The notes beneath the pieces were generated by a model that did no database searches, was not told the DNA's origin, and saw only the letters and a list, made by a program, of their open reading frames with translations. A stretch of DNA of 40,364 bases from Stenotrophomonas raiganjensis (SeqCode) (GTDB taxonomy: Bacteria > Pseudomonadota > Gammaproteobacteria > Xanthomonadales > Xanthomonadaceae), in the NCBI RefSeq assembly GCF_030658505.1, contig NZ_JAUTXR010000182.1, forward strand, positions 1-40,364, written 5' to 3'. Shown here piece after piece: positions 8,892 to 16,815 of the stretch. The position numbers were made by a program, and so were the translations under genes. Within the stretch, counting starts at the first letter, position 1. Every line of letters begins with the position of its first letter.

Positions 8892-9455
8892 ATGAAACGC
8901 TCACTCGCGATTGCCCTGCTGGCAGCCGCCCTCGTGGCGGGCGGCGCCAGCGCGGCACCGCGTACCGTGACCGATCCGGAAGCTCCCCGCGCACTGCAGG
9001 CCGATGGCCCGGTCAGCGTGAAGTGGGACGATCCGGCCAAGTTCACCGAGATCCGCCAGAGCACCAACCGCTTCGAAGCCGAGCGTGGCGACTGGGTGCA
9101 GCAGTTGGCGCGCTACCTGCAGACCACTGCCGCCAAACCGCTGCAGCCGGGGCAGACCCTCGATGTGACCCTGGTCGACATCAAGCGTGCCGGTGACTAC
9201 GAGCCGTGGCACGGCCCGCGCGGCCGCGACATCCGGATCATGCGCGACATCTACCCGCCGCGGATCAGCCTGCAGTACACGCTGAAGGACGCCAGCGGCC
9301 GCATCGTCAGCGAGGGCGACGCGCGCTTGAGCGATACCGGCTACCTGCACAACATCGGCCTGAAGAGCGACAGCGATCCACTGCGCTACGAGAAGCGCCT
9401 GATCGATGACTGGGTCAGGCGCCAGCTGGCCAGCCAGGCCACTGCCGCGCGGTAG
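8892..9455 (+). CDS. Exported DUF3016 family protein
   Basis: A 187-residue protein with a Sec signal peptide (MKRSLAIALLAAALVAGGASA, cleavage near residue 21), so probably periplasmic. The mature part matches DUF3016: a VSVKWDDPAKFTEIR start, a central WVQQLARYL helix and the LDVTLVDIKRAGDYEPW segment. The family has no known function. ATG 8892 follows an AGGAGA site. The long upstream frame to 8676 was rejected because it lacks the signal peptide start. The stop TAG lies in GGTAG, at the edge of a GTAG repeat block. Confidence 0.88.
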   Translation: MKRSLAIALLAAALVAGGASAAPRTVTDPEAPRALQADGPVSVKWDDPAKFTEIRQSTNRFEAERGDWVQQLARYLQTTAAKPLQPGQTLDVTLVDIKRAGDYEPWHGPRGRDIRIMRDIYPPRISLQYTLKDASGRIVSEGDARLSDTGYLHNIGLKSDSDPLRYEKRLIDDWVRRQLASQATAAR

Positions 9456-9470
9456 GCCGTAGGCCCATCG

Positions 9471-9555
9471 GTAGGTGTCGACCTTGGTCGACAGGCATTA
9501 CAGGGCGCCGACCAAGGTCGGCCGCTGCTGAAGCCGAGCGTGCGCTCGGCTCTAC
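9471..9555. repeat. SMAG-like cluster of three hairpins overlapping the alr stop
   Basis: GTAG 9471-9474 precedes TGTCGACC-TT-GGTCGACA (9476-9493). A second perfect hairpin GCCGACC-AA-GGTCGGC lies at 9507-9522, and a third AGCCGAGCG-TG-CGCTCGGCT at 9532-9551. The cluster ends in CTAC (9552-9555), which is GTAG on the minus strand and supplies the TAG stop of alr. The block fills the space between the convergent DUF3016 and alr genes. Confidence 0.75.
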
Positions 9556-10619
9556 ACGTACACCTTCGCCACGCGCTTGACCGCGCACGGCAGCTGGTAG
9601 GCACTCACGCCACAGCGCGGCGCCAGCTCGGACAGCGTCGGGGCGCTGCCCCACAGCTCGACCACGCTGCCGATACCCGCCTGCGGATGCGCGGTCAGGT
9701 CTACGGTCAGCATGTCCATCGATACACGGCCGATCAGCGCACCCGGCTGGCCGTCGATCAGCACCGGCGTGCCATTCGGTGCGAACTGCGGATAGCCGTC
9801 GGCATAGCCGAGCGCGACCACACCTACGCGGGTGCGCGCCTTGGCCACGAAGCGTGCGCCATATCCCACCGGTTCACCGGCTTCGATCCAGCGTTCGGCG
9901 ATCACCTTGGACTGCATCGTCATCACCGGGCGCAGGCGCTCGGTCAGCGCGCTGTTGTCCGGCAGCGGATTGGCGCCGTACAGCATCAGGCCCGGGCGCA
10001 CCCAATCGCTGCGCACATCCGGCCAACCAAGCAATGCCGGCGAGTTGCACACGCTGGTCTCGCCCTCCAGCCCGTCAATGGCGCGGGCGAAGGTGGCTGC
10101 CTGTTCGTGGGTGCGCTCGCTGTCCAGCTCGTCGGCGCGAGCCAGGTGGGTCATCAGCACGATGCGATCGACCTGCGGCAGCGCCGACAGGCGCGCATGC
10201 GCCGTGCGGAAGCTGTCCACGTCCAGGCCGAGGCGATGCATGCCGCTGTCCAGCTTCAGCCATACCGTCAACGGACGCGGGCTGTCGAAGGCCGCGACGG
10301 CCTCCAGCTGCCACGGCGAACCGACGGCGAACCAGAAATCATGCTCGGCCACCAGCGCCATGTCGCTGGGCTCGAAGATACCCTCCAGCAGCAGGATCGG
10401 CGCACGGATGCCGGCCTGGCGCAGTTCCAGCGCCTCTTCGATGGTGGCCACGCCGAAGCCATCGGCTTCGCCTTCCAGTGCCTGTGCACAGCGCACCGCG
10501 CCGTGGCCATAGGCATCGGCCTTGATGATCGCCAGGGCCTTGCCACCGCCCAGTTCACGGGCGAGGCGGTAGTTGCTGCGCAGAGCGCCCAGATCGATCA
10601 GCGCGCGGGCAGGACGCAT
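9552..10619 (-). CDS. alr: Alanine racemase (catabolic, dadA-linked)
   Basis: PLP enzyme that interconverts L- and D-alanine, supplying D-Ala for peptidoglycan and substrate for DadA. It has 355 residues, the usual length. The PLP-binding Lys33 is in [11 protein letters not shown], and the C-terminal beta domain carries VALGYADGY with the second catalytic Tyr region. It overlaps the dadA 3' end by 22 bases, indicating co-translation in a dad operon. On context it corresponds to DadX of other gammaproteobacteria. The stop codon is provided by the terminal GTAG of the repeat cluster downstream. Confidence 0.95.
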   Translation of the reverse strand: MRPARALIDLGALRSNYRLARELGGGKALAIIKADAYGHGAVRCAQALEGEADGFGVATIEEALELRQAGIRAPILLLEGIFEPSDMALVAEHDFWFAVGSPWQLEAVAAFDSPRPLTVWLKLDSGMHRLGLDVDSFRTAHARLSALPQVDRIVLMTHLARADELDSERTHEQAATFARAIDGLEGETSVCNSPALLGWPDVRSDWVRPGLMLYGANPLPDNSALTERLRPVMTMQSKVIAERWIEAGEPVGYGARFVAKARTRVGVVALGYADGYPQFAPNGTPVLIDGQPGALIGRVSMDMLTVDLTAHPQAGIGSVVELWGSAPTLSELAPRCGVSAYQLPCAVKRVAKVYV

Positions 10620-11902
10620 GTGCGGTTCTCGTGTTGCGGCGCGTGACCGTACTGGCCGTAGCGGAAAATATCCAGACCTTCAGTGCTGATCTGCGGCTGG
10701 CGCGCGCTCATCAGGTCGGCCAGGTAGCGGCCCGAGCCGCAGGCCATGGTCCAGCCCAGGGTGCCGTGGCCGGTGTTGAGGTACAGGTTGCGGAACGGCG
10801 TGGCGCCGATCACCGGCGTACCGTCCGGCGTGGCCGGGCGCAGGCCGGTCCAGAACTGCGCGCGCGACAGGTCGCCGCCCTTCGGGTAGAGGTCGCTGAC
10901 CACCAGTTCCAGGGTCTCGCGGCGGCGCTGCGACAGCGACAGGTCGAAGCCGGCCACTTCGGCCATGCCACCGACGCGGATGCGGTCGTCGAAACGGGTG
11001 ACCGCCACCTTGTAGCTCTCATCGAGGATGGTCGAGGTCGGCGCCATCGCCGGATCGGTGATCGGCAGGGTCAGCGAGTAGCCCTTCAGCGGGTACACCG
11101 GCAGGCGCATGCCCAGCGGTGCGACCAGCGCTGGCGAATAGCTGCCGAGTGCGACCACGAAGCGGTCTGCGGTTTCCAGCTTGCCGTCGATGCGCACGCC
11201 GGTGATGCGGTCGCCCTCGAACTCCAGGCCGGTGATGTCCTGGTCGAAGCGGAATTCGACGCCGGCGTCCACGCACATCTGCGCCAGGCGGCGGGTGAAC
11301 AGCTGGCAGTCGCCGGTCTGGTCGCGCGGCAGGCGCAGCGCACCGACCAGGCCGTCGACGTGGGCCAAGGCCGGTTCGGCCTGGATGATGCCAGCGCGGT
11401 CCAGCACCTCGTACGGCACGCCGTACTGGGCGAGGATCTCGATGTCCTGTGCTGAGGCATCCAGCTGCTGCTGGGTGCGGAACAGCTGGGTGGTGCCCAG
11501 GTCGCGGCCTTCGAACTCGATGCCGATCTGCGCGCGCAGCTCGTTCAGGCAGTCGCGGCTGTACTCGGACATGCGCACCATGCGCGCCTTGTTGATCGCG
11601 TAGCGTTCGTGGGTGCAGTTGCGCAGCATCTGCCACAGCCAGCGGTACTGGGCCAGATCCATGCCCGGGCGGATCGCCAGCGGCGCGTGCTTCTCGAACA
11701 GCCAGCCGATCGCCTTCTTCGGCACGCCGGGCGCCGCCCACGGCGAGGTGTAACCGAACGACAGCTGGCCAGCATTGGCGAAGCTGGTCTCCAGCGCCGG
11801 GCCGGGTTGGCGGTCGATGACCGTGACTTCAAACCCGGCCTGTCGCAGGTACCAGGCACTGGTGGTGCCGATCACGCCGCTGCCGAGAACTAGGACTCGC
11901 AT
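10598..11902 (-). CDS. dadA: D-amino acid dehydrogenase small subunit
   Basis: FAD-dependent enzyme that oxidises D-alanine and other D-amino acids to keto acids and ammonia, feeding electrons to the respiratory chain at the inner membrane. The 434-residue protein begins with the dinucleotide-binding motif [22 protein letters not shown]. It shows the family's [15 protein letters not shown] segment and the C-terminal FAD contact [16 protein letters not shown]. It is first in the dadA-alr operon and diverges from an Lrp-type regulator across a region with two inverted repeats, the usual arrangement for alanine-inducible dad genes. Confidence 0.96.
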   Translation of the reverse strand: MRVLVLGSGVIGTTSAWYLRQAGFEVTVIDRQPGPALETSFANAGQLSFGYTSPWAAPGVPKKAIGWLFEKHAPLAIRPGMDLAQYRWLWQMLRNCTHERYAINKARMVRMSEYSRDCLNELRAQIGIEFEGRDLGTTQLFRTQQQLDASAQDIEILAQYGVPYEVLDRAGIIQAEPALAHVDGLVGALRLPRDQTGDCQLFTRRLAQMCVDAGVEFRFDQDITGLEFEGDRITGVRIDGKLETADRFVVALGSYSPALVAPLGMRLPVYPLKGYSLTLPITDPAMAPTSTILDESYKVAVTRFDDRIRVGGMAEVAGFDLSLSQRRRETLELVVSDLYPKGGDLSRAQFWTGLRPATPDGTPVIGATPFRNLYLNTGHGTLGWTMACGSGRYLADLMSARQPQISTEGLDIFRYGQYGHAPQHENRTCVLPAR

Positions 11903-11981
11903 GGGACTTCTCCAACCCGATCATTCCCTGCACTGGAGCGTGCCGGGACCATAATTGGGGAAGTATAGACAGCCAATACCA

Positions 11982-12026
11982 GTTGATTTGCCTGATTTGA
12001 AATCAACCGGCAGGATGTTCTCCTGC
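11982..12026. promoter_or_regulatory. Lrp-type operator candidates between dadA and lrp
   Basis: GTTGATTT (11982-11989) and AAATCAAC (12000-12007) form a perfect 8-bp inverted repeat with a 10-base spacer. Immediately downstream, GCAGGA (12010-12015) and TCCTGC (12021-12026) form a second one. The first is AT-rich, as Lrp/AsnC family sites often are. The location between regulator and target fits shared control of both directions. Confidence 0.5.
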
Positions 12027-12051
12027 AATTCATTCCCCAAGGTTGACGGCC

Positions 12052-12531
12052 ATGGCCACCCGTACCCGCGAACTGGACAAGATCGACCGCAAGATCCTGC
12101 GCATCCTGCAGGCCGAAGGCCGCATCTCCTTCACCGAACTGGGTGAGCGGGTCGGCCTGTCGACCACCCCATGCACCGAGCGCGTGCGCCGGCTCGAGCG
12201 CGAAGGGGTGATCACCGGCTACCACGCCCACCTCGACCCGGCGGCGGTGAAGGCCAGCCTGCTGGTGTTCGTGGAGATCAGCCTGGCCTACAAATCCGGT
12301 GACATCTTCGAGGAGTTCCGGCGCGCGGCCCTGAAGCTGCCCAACGTACTGGAGTGCCACCTGGTGTCCGGTGACTTCGATTACCTGCTGAAGGCGCGGA
12401 TCAGTGAAATGGCCTCCTACCGCAAGCTGCTCGGCAGCACGTTGCTGACGCTGCCGCACGTGCGTGAGTCGAAGAGCTACATCGTGATGGAAGAGGTGAA
12501 GGAAACGCTGAGCCTGCCGATTCCGGATTGA
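12052..12531 (+). CDS. lrp: Lrp/AsnC family transcriptional regulator of the dad locus
   Basis: A 159-residue DNA-binding protein. The N-terminal helix-turn-helix is RISFTELGERVGLSTTPCTERVRRLEREGVI, followed by the alpha-beta RAM sensor domain (VFVEISLAYKS to about residue 150) that binds amino acids and mediates oligomerisation. It is divergent from dadA-alr, as DadR/Lrp-type activators of alanine catabolism are. ATG 12052 was chosen; TTG 12043, three codons upstream, is an alternative. Whether it is a global Lrp or a local DadR cannot be told from the sequence. Confidence 0.9.
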   Translation: MATRTRELDKIDRKILRILQAEGRISFTELGERVGLSTTPCTERVRRLEREGVITGYHAHLDPAAVKASLLVFVEISLAYKSGDIFEEFRRAALKLPNVLECHLVSGDFDYLLKARISEMASYRKLLGSTLLTLPHVRESKSYIVMEEVKETLSLPIPD

Positions 12532-12546
12532 GGCCGGCGATGGGTT

Positions 12547-12623
12547 GGGGTCAGAGCCCGCTGTGCGGGATCCGACCCCGGGGGGCTGCGAGGGGTCAGA
12601 TCCCGCAACGCGGGCGCTGACCC
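12547..12623. repeat. Two tandem GGGGTCAG palindromes after lrp
   Basis: The first hairpin spans 12547-12579 (GGGGTCAG arm, GACCCC return). The second spans about 12592-12623 (GGGGTCAGATCCCGC arm, GCTGACCC return). Both belong to the GGGGTCAGATC palindrome family also seen at 15830, 17715 and 36681. They lie between convergent genes and could act as terminators. No T-run follows. Confidence 0.6.
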
Positions 12624-12631
12624 GGAGTCCG

Positions 12632-12814
12632 TCAGCGCTGCTGCGGATGCTTCTGCGAGCGCTGTTCCTGCTGCTTGCCACCCTTGTGCTGCTGCGGTTC
12701 CATCTGTTGTTGCTGCTGTTGCTGTTGTTGCTGCGGGGTGCGGCCCTGCGGTTCCTTGCCGGGATGACGGTTCTGCTGGTTTTTCATGATCGCGATCCAG
12801 TGGACGAAGGACAT
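12632..12814 (-). CDS. Gln-rich small protein (hypothetical)
   Basis: A 60-residue, strongly basic and Gln-rich protein. The middle has a run of ten Gln encoded by mixed CAG/CAA codons, followed by QQHKGGKQQEQRSQKHPQQR. No signal peptide or membrane segment is seen, and I recognise no domain. An alternative start, MKNQQNRHPGKEPQG at 12787, gives 51 residues; neither start has a strong ribosome site. Mixed synonymous codons in the Gln run argue that the protein sequence is maintained, but chance coding in a repeat is possible. Confidence 0.4.
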   Translation of the reverse strand: MSFVHWIAIMKNQQNRHPGKEPQGRTPQQQQQQQQQQMEPQQHKGGKQQEQRSQKHPQQR

Positions 12815-12958
12815 GCGGCGGCGGGATGCCGGCGCAGGGCCACGGTGGTCCCGGAACGGTTAATCGCAGGCGAAAAAGCAGTGATTGGCAGGAAGCTGTT
12901 TTCGTGCGTTCAGCCCGCACGGCGCGCAGTCGCGGCCAACCCTGGCTGGCACCTGGGT

Positions 12959-13330
12959 TCAGCGCTTGATCTGCTGGCCATCGCCGGCCGGCACGCTGTC
13001 GTAATAGCGGCCGGTGCGTGAATCGAACACGCGGTTCGGGCCGGCCGGGCGCACGCCGGGAACGATGCGGCCGTTGCGGTCATAGACCTTGTCGGCGGGC
13101 TTTGGGGCCGGCGCCGGCGCGACCTGGGCCGGACCGGTGGCCTTGATCGGCTGCGCCGGCTGCGGCGAAGGCAGCAGCTGCGGCTGCGGCCGGGCCGCCT
13201 GCGGCGGTGGTGCCACGGGCTGCGGCGCCACCGTGGTCGCGCTGCGGGTGGCCGTCGGGTCGGCGGTGGGCACCTGCGCCAGCGCCACGGTGGGCAACAG
13301 GGCCAGCAGCAGGGGAAGGGTCGGTTTCAT
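12959..13330 (-). CDS. Exported proline-rich protein of unknown function
   Basis: A 123-residue protein with a clear signal peptide ([18 protein letters not shown]). A Pro/Ala/Gln-rich low-complexity stretch covers about residues 35-80. The conserved-looking C terminus is [20 protein letters not shown] followed by [20 protein letters not shown] site precedes ATG 13330. It is probably periplasmic, with the Pro-rich part as a spacer. No enzymatic motif is visible. It diverges from msrB. Confidence 0.75.
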   Translation of the reverse strand: MKPTLPLLLALLPTVALAQVPTADPTATRSATTVAPQPVAPPPQAARPQPQLLPSPQPAQPIKATGPAQVAPAPAPKPADKVYDRNGRIVPGVRPAGPNRVFDSRTGRYYDSVPAGDGQQIKR

Positions 13331-13470
13331 GGCACGCTCCGGCGTGGATCGTCTTCACCATGCGCCACCCCCTGTGTGCCGCCCATGAACGGCCATCACA
13401 CTTGCAAGGTCGCGCCATCACCCCCACGTTTTCCCGCATCCCCAGGCCATCGACCCCACGGAGCGCCGCC

Positions 13471-13938
13471 ATGACTGCCTTCGATCTGACGCCCCCCACC
13501 GCCACCCAGACCGAGGCGCTGGTCGCCGGCCTCAGCAGCGAGGAGCGCCGCGTGCTGCTGCAGCACGGCACCGAAGCACCGTTCTGCGGGGTATTCCTCG
13601 ACAACAAGCGCGAGGGCGTCTACTGCTGCCGGTTGTGCGCGCTGCCGCTGTTCCGCTCCAGCACCAAGTTCGATTCCGGCACCGGCTGGCCCAGCTTCTT
13701 CGCCCCGTTCGATCCTGCGCACGTGCGCGAGATCCGCGATACCAGCCACGGCATGATCCGCACCGAGATCACCTGTGCGCGCTGCGGCAGCCATCTGGGC
13801 CACGTGTTCCCGGACGGTCCGCCGCCCACCTACGAGCGCCACTGCCTGAACTCCGTCTCACTTTCGTTCACCGGCAATGGCGAGCCCTGGCCCGATCCGT
13901 TGCGGCGTGGTGGTGCTGAAAGCGGTGTTGCGGGCTGA
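13471..13938 (+). CDS. msrB: Peptide-methionine (R)-S-oxide reductase MsrB
   Basis: Repairs oxidised methionine (R-sulfoxide) in proteins using a catalytic Cys and thioredoxin. The 155-residue protein has the two zinc-binding CxxC pairs (CRLC and CARC). The core motif [16 protein letters not shown] is present, and the catalytic Cys is in [12 protein letters not shown]. The first Cys in EAPFCGVF is a candidate resolving Cys. The start is ATG 13471 with GGAG upstream. No signal peptide, so cytoplasmic. Confidence 0.95.
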   Translation: MTAFDLTPPTATQTEALVAGLSSEERRVLLQHGTEAPFCGVFLDNKREGVYCCRLCALPLFRSSTKFDSGTGWPSFFAPFDPAHVREIRDTSHGMIRTEITCARCGSHLGHVFPDGPPPTYERHCLNSVSLSFTGNGEPWPDPLRRGGAESGVAG

Positions 13939-13998
13939 AACACCCCGCTGACCGATTTCACAGAATTCCCTCTTCAGAAATCCGCGCGACGGGCCGAC

Positions 13999-14020
13999 AA
14001 GGAGATATCCCCTCTCCTTG
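13999..14020 (+). promoter_or_regulatory. Shine-Dalgarno inside a small hairpin before motA
   Basis: AAGGAG (13999-14004) is the only strong ribosome site before motA. GGAGA (14001-14005) can pair with TCTCC (14013-14017) around a 7-base loop, directly before TTG 14018. The site is 13 bases from that TTG and 25 from ATG 14030, so it bears on which start is used and could modulate initiation. Confidence 0.35.
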
Positions 14021-14029
14021 CGTCGCCCC

Positions 14030-14884
14030 ATGCTCATCATCGTTGGATTCCTGGTCGTCATCATCAGCGTGATCGGGGGCTACCTCGGTGCCCACGGACG
14101 CCTGGGTGCCCTCTGGCAGCCCTACGAGCTGGTCATCATCGGCGGCGCCGCGCTCGGTGCCTTCCTGGTCGGCACCCCGGCCAAGACGGTCAAGCAGACC
14201 CTGAAGGCCATGGTCGGCGTGTTCAAGGGCCCGCGCTACAAGCAGCAGGACTACATCGATGTCCTCAGCCTACTCTACGAACTGCTCAACAAGGCGCGCC
14301 GCGAAGGCTTCATGGCGCTGGAAGACCATGTCGAGCGGCCCGCCGAGAGCGCGTTGTTCAGCAACTATCCCAAGGTGCAGGCCGACCACCACCTGATCGA
14401 TTTCATCACCGACTGCCTGCGCCTGATGATCGGCAGCAACATCGAGCCGCACGAGCTGGAGCCCCTGCTGGAGCTGGAACTGGAAAAGCACCACGCCGAG
14501 GCCATGGCCCCCTCGCAGGTGCTGACCAAGGTCGCCGACGGACTGCCCGGTTTCGGCATCGTTGCCGCAGTGCTGGGCATCGTCATCACCATGGGCTCGA
14601 TCGGTGGCGATATCGTCGAGGTCGGTGGCCACGTGGCCGGCGCGCTGGTCGGCACCTTCCTGGGCATCCTGCTGGGCTACGGCTTCGTCGGACCGATGGC
14701 CGCCGCGATGGAGGCCCGCGCCGAGCAGGACAGCCGCATCTACGAATCGGTGAAGACCGCCCTGCTGGCCTGCCTGCGTGGCTACAACCCGAAGATCGCG
14801 CTGGAGTTCGCCCGCAAGACGCTGCCGTCGAACGTGCGCCCAGCCTTCTCCGATTTCGAGCAGCACCTGAAGACGGTCAAGTAA
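14030..14884 (+). CDS. motA: Flagellar motor stator protein MotA
   Basis: Inner-membrane proton channel subunit that turns the flagellar rotor with MotB. The 284-residue protein begins MLIIVGFLVVIISVIGGYLGAHG, aligning with the E. coli start. Two N-terminal membrane segments are followed by a large cytoplasmic loop, then two more segments (GFGIVAAVLGIVITMG and VGTFLGILLGYGFVGP). TTG 14018 would add four residues (MRRP) and is nearer the AAGGAG site. motB follows after three bases. No other flagellar genes are in the window, as is common for motAB. Confidence 0.95.
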   Translation: MLIIVGFLVVIISVIGGYLGAHGRLGALWQPYELVIIGGAALGAFLVGTPAKTVKQTLKAMVGVFKGPRYKQQDYIDVLSLLYELLNKARREGFMALEDHVERPAESALFSNYPKVQADHHLIDFITDCLRLMIGSNIEPHELEPLLELELEKHHAEAMAPSQVLTKVADGLPGFGIVAAVLGIVITMGSIGGDIVEVGGHVAGALVGTFLGILLGYGFVGPMAAAMEARAEQDSRIYESVKTALLACLRGYNPKIALEFARKTLPSNVRPAFSDFEQHLKTVK

Positions 14885-14887
14885 GCC

Positions 14888-15826
14888 ATGGCCGAGACCA
14901 AGCCCACTGTCATCGTCCGCCGGGTCAAGAAGGCCGGCCACGCCGCCCATCATGGCGGTTCGTGGAAGGTGGCCTATGCCGACTTCGTGACCGCGATGAT
15001 GGCCTTCTTCCTGGTGCTGTGGCTGATGGCCACCACCAACAAGAACGACCGTGCGGCCATTTCCGAGTACTTCCGCAACCCCAGCCCGCTCAGTGGGCAG
15101 AACGCCACGCCGGCGCCGGGCATGGCCGGCCCGGGCGGCGCCAGCACCTCGATGATCAAGCTGGGCGGTGCCACCGACATCTCGCGCGGCAGCAGCAACG
15201 ATCCCTTCCAGAACCAGAAGGAAGCGGTACCGCAGCCGGTGGACCAGCAGCAGCGCGACAAGCAGCAGCTGGAAGCACTGATGAAGGAGCTGCAGGAAGC
15301 GATCAGCAAGAGCCAGGCCCTGGAGCCGTTCAAGGACCAGCTGCTGCTGGACCTGACTCCGGAAGGCCTGCGCATCCAGATCGTGGACAAGCAGAACCGA
15401 CCGATGTTCGACCTCGGCAGCGCCACGCTGAAGCCGTACACGCAGCAGATCCTGCACGAGCTGGCCAACTACCTGAACCATGTGCCGAACCGGATCAGCC
15501 TGACCGGCCACACCGACATCACCGCCTATTCGGCCGCGCGCGGCTACGGCAACTGGGAACTGAGCGCCGATCGCGCCAACGCCGCACGCCGGGCACTGGT
15601 GGACGGCGGCCTGGAGGACAGCAAGATCACCCGCGTGGTCGGCCTGTCTTCGTCGGTGCTGTTCGACAAAGCCGACCCGCAGAACCCGATCAACCGCCGC
15701 ATCAGCATCGTGGTGATGACCCAGGCCGCCGAAGCGGCCGCCCTGGCCGGCGCCGGCCCGCAGGTGGGGCTGTCGGCCCCTTCCGCCGACCCGGACGTGC
15801 AGGCCGCGCAGGCGCCGGCGTACTGA
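14888..15826 (+). CDS. motB: Flagellar motor stator protein MotB
   Basis: Stator subunit that anchors MotA to peptidoglycan. It has 312 residues. The single membrane helix contains the proton-carrying Asp in WKVAYADFVTAMMAFFLVLW. A plug/linker region follows, then a C-terminal OmpA-like peptidoglycan-binding domain with LTGHTDITAYSAARGYGNWE, LSADRANAARRALV and NRRISIVVM. An Ala/Pro-rich tail ends the protein. It is co-transcribed with motA, and a perfect 18-bp hairpin follows the stop. Confidence 0.96.
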   Translation: MAETKPTVIVRRVKKAGHAAHHGGSWKVAYADFVTAMMAFFLVLWLMATTNKNDRAAISEYFRNPSPLSGQNATPAPGMAGPGGASTSMIKLGGATDISRGSSNDPFQNQKEAVPQPVDQQQRDKQQLEALMKELQEAISKSQALEPFKDQLLLDLTPEGLRIQIVDKQNRPMFDLGSATLKPYTQQILHELANYLNHVPNRISLTGHTDITAYSAARGYGNWELSADRANAARRALVDGGLEDSKITRVVGLSSSVLFDKADPQNPINRRISIVVMTQAAEAAALAGAGPQVGLSAPSADPDVQAAQAPAY

Positions 15827-15829
15827 ATC

Positions 15830-15868
15830 GGGGTCAGATCCCTTTCCCATGGAAAGGGATCTGACCCC
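15830..15868. terminator. Perfect 18-bp palindrome after motB (GGGGTCAGATC family)
   Basis: The arm at 15830-15847 is an exact reverse complement of 15851-15868, with the 3-base loop CAT. It lies 4 bases after the motB stop, so it could stop motAB transcription, but no T-run follows. It belongs to the same repeat family as 12547, 17715 and 36681. Its right arm contributes a possible -35 box to the next gene. Confidence 0.65.
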
Positions 15869-15890
15869 ACCTGCGCGCGGCCGCTACAAT
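15861..15890 (+). promoter_or_regulatory. Predicted sigma-70-type promoter for the 164-aa gene
   Basis: CTGACC (15861-15866, four of six matches to TTGACA) and TACAAT (15885-15890, five of six matches to TATAAT) are 18 bases apart. The -35 lies in the right arm of the palindrome. Transcription would start near 15897, about 27 bases before the ATG. Confidence 0.4.
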
Positions 15891-15923
15891 GGCGGTCTTT
15901 CCGTTTCCAGGTGACCCCACCCC

Positions 15924-16418
15924 ATGTCCCAGAACTCCAAGGCCAAGCGCGACAAGCGCAAGAAGCAGCAGGCCAAGCGCCCGTTCCTCCGCCTGAACGC
16001 CCAGCAGCAGGTGCAGAACCATGCCGTGCTGACCAACGAAGACGGCCAGGTGGTTGCGGCCATCGGCCTGCAGGGCCGTGAGTGGCTGCTGGCCATCGGC
16101 GGCCAGACCATGGGCAACGCCGAGAACCCGGTGCCGATGCTGGCCATGCTCAAGCACCTGGCCAACGTGCAGGAGAAGGAAGGCCGCAAGGTCAACCTGG
16201 AGTACTCCGAACTGCTGCAGAAGCTGCTGGACACCCTGGCTGCCGAATCCGACCAGACCGCTGACGAGTACCTGGACAAGCTGGTCGCCGAATTCGAAGG
16301 CGTCGACGCTGCCGAAGGCGAGGAAGGCGAAGCCGCCGAAGGCGATGTGGTTGAAGCGGCTGCTGCCGACGCCGAGCCCGCCCCGGTCGCTGACAGCGAC
16401 AGCAAGCCGCAGGCCTGA
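15924..16418 (+). CDS. Conserved hypothetical protein with acidic Ala/Glu tail (164 aa)
   Basis: A cytoplasmic protein of 164 residues. The N terminus is very basic (AKRDKRKKQQAKRPF), suggesting nucleic acid or ribosome contact. A globular middle carries AVLTNEDGQVVAAIGLQGREW and LEYSELLQKLLDTLAAES. From about residue 128 an acidic, low-complexity Glu/Ala/Asp tail follows. I do not recognise the family. A DUF4031 gene follows 13 bases later on the same strand, so they are probably co-transcribed. Confidence 0.75.
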   Translation: MSQNSKAKRDKRKKQQAKRPFLRLNAQQQVQNHAVLTNEDGQVVAAIGLQGREWLLAIGGQTMGNAENPVPMLAMLKHLANVQEKEGRKVNLEYSELLQKLLDTLAAESDQTADEYLDKLVAEFEGVDAAEGEEGEAAEGDVVEAAAADAEPAPVADSDSKPQA

Positions 16419-16431
16419 ACCGGCCGCGGCG

Positions 16432-16707
16432 GTGACGGTCTACGTCGATGACGCGGTGCATGCCTGGCGCGGACAGCGCTGGGCGCACCTGATGGCCGAC
16501 ACCCTGGCCGAGCTGCACGCGATGGCGGCGCAGCTCGGCATTCCCCCGCGGGCCTTCCAGAACAAGGCCAGCGGCGCCCACTACGATGTCACTGCCGAGC
16601 TGCGCGCGCAGGCGATCACGCTCGGCGCCCAGGCGATTTCGCGGCACGCCGACCGCGAGCTGGTCAAGGCAGTGATCGCCAACGCCCGGGCGCAATACCG
16701 GCCGTAG
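16432..16707 (+). CDS. DUF4031 family protein
   Basis: A 91-residue protein starting at GTG 16432. The DUF4031 pattern is clear: MTVYVDDAVHAWRGQRWAHL at the start, then LMADTLAELHAMAAQLGIPP, AFQNKASGAHYDV and a final RHADRELVKAVIANAR. The acidic VDD and the HYD motif are conserved in the family, whose function is unknown. A longer upstream reading in the same frame overlaps the 164-aa gene and was rejected. The TAG stop lies within a CGTAGG junction at the start of a GTAG repeat region. Confidence 0.8.
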   Translation: MTVYVDDAVHAWRGQRWAHLMADTLAELHAMAAQLGIPPRAFQNKASGAHYDVTAELRAQAITLGAQAISRHADRELVKAVIANARAQYRP

Positions 16708-16728
16708 GCTCGCTGCCGTTTGCCTCCT

Positions 16729-16792
16729 GTAGAGCCGAGCCGATGCTCGGCTGGTCTACGCGGAATGCAGCCGCGCGTGGGCTCGGCTCTAC
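16729..16792. repeat. SMAG-like element with complete GTAG...CTAC ends
   Basis: GTAG (16729-16732), AGCCGAGC-CGAT-GCTCGGCT (16733-16752) and CTAC (16756-16759) make one complete, symmetrical element. A half-element ending GGCTCGGCTCTAC lies at 16780-16792. The element lies between the convergent DUF4031 and DUF6630-like genes. Confidence 0.7.
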
Positions 16793-16815
16793 ACGCGCAG
16801 CGCTGCCGGCCCGCC

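Noticed and set aside
12660..12780. CRISPR-like repeats in the Gln-repeat region
   Set aside because: The repetition is a CAG/CAA codon run without spacer-length unique segments; no cas genes are present.
12545..13021. Plus-strand frame with a Leu-rich stretch
   Set aside because: The Leu run is the antisense of the Gln repeat, and the frame overlaps repeats and the proline-rich gene; no family resemblance.
13936..13958. Possible flagellar sigma-28 promoter before motA (TGAA ... ACCGATTT)
   Set aside because: The spacing is about four bases too short and both boxes are imperfect.
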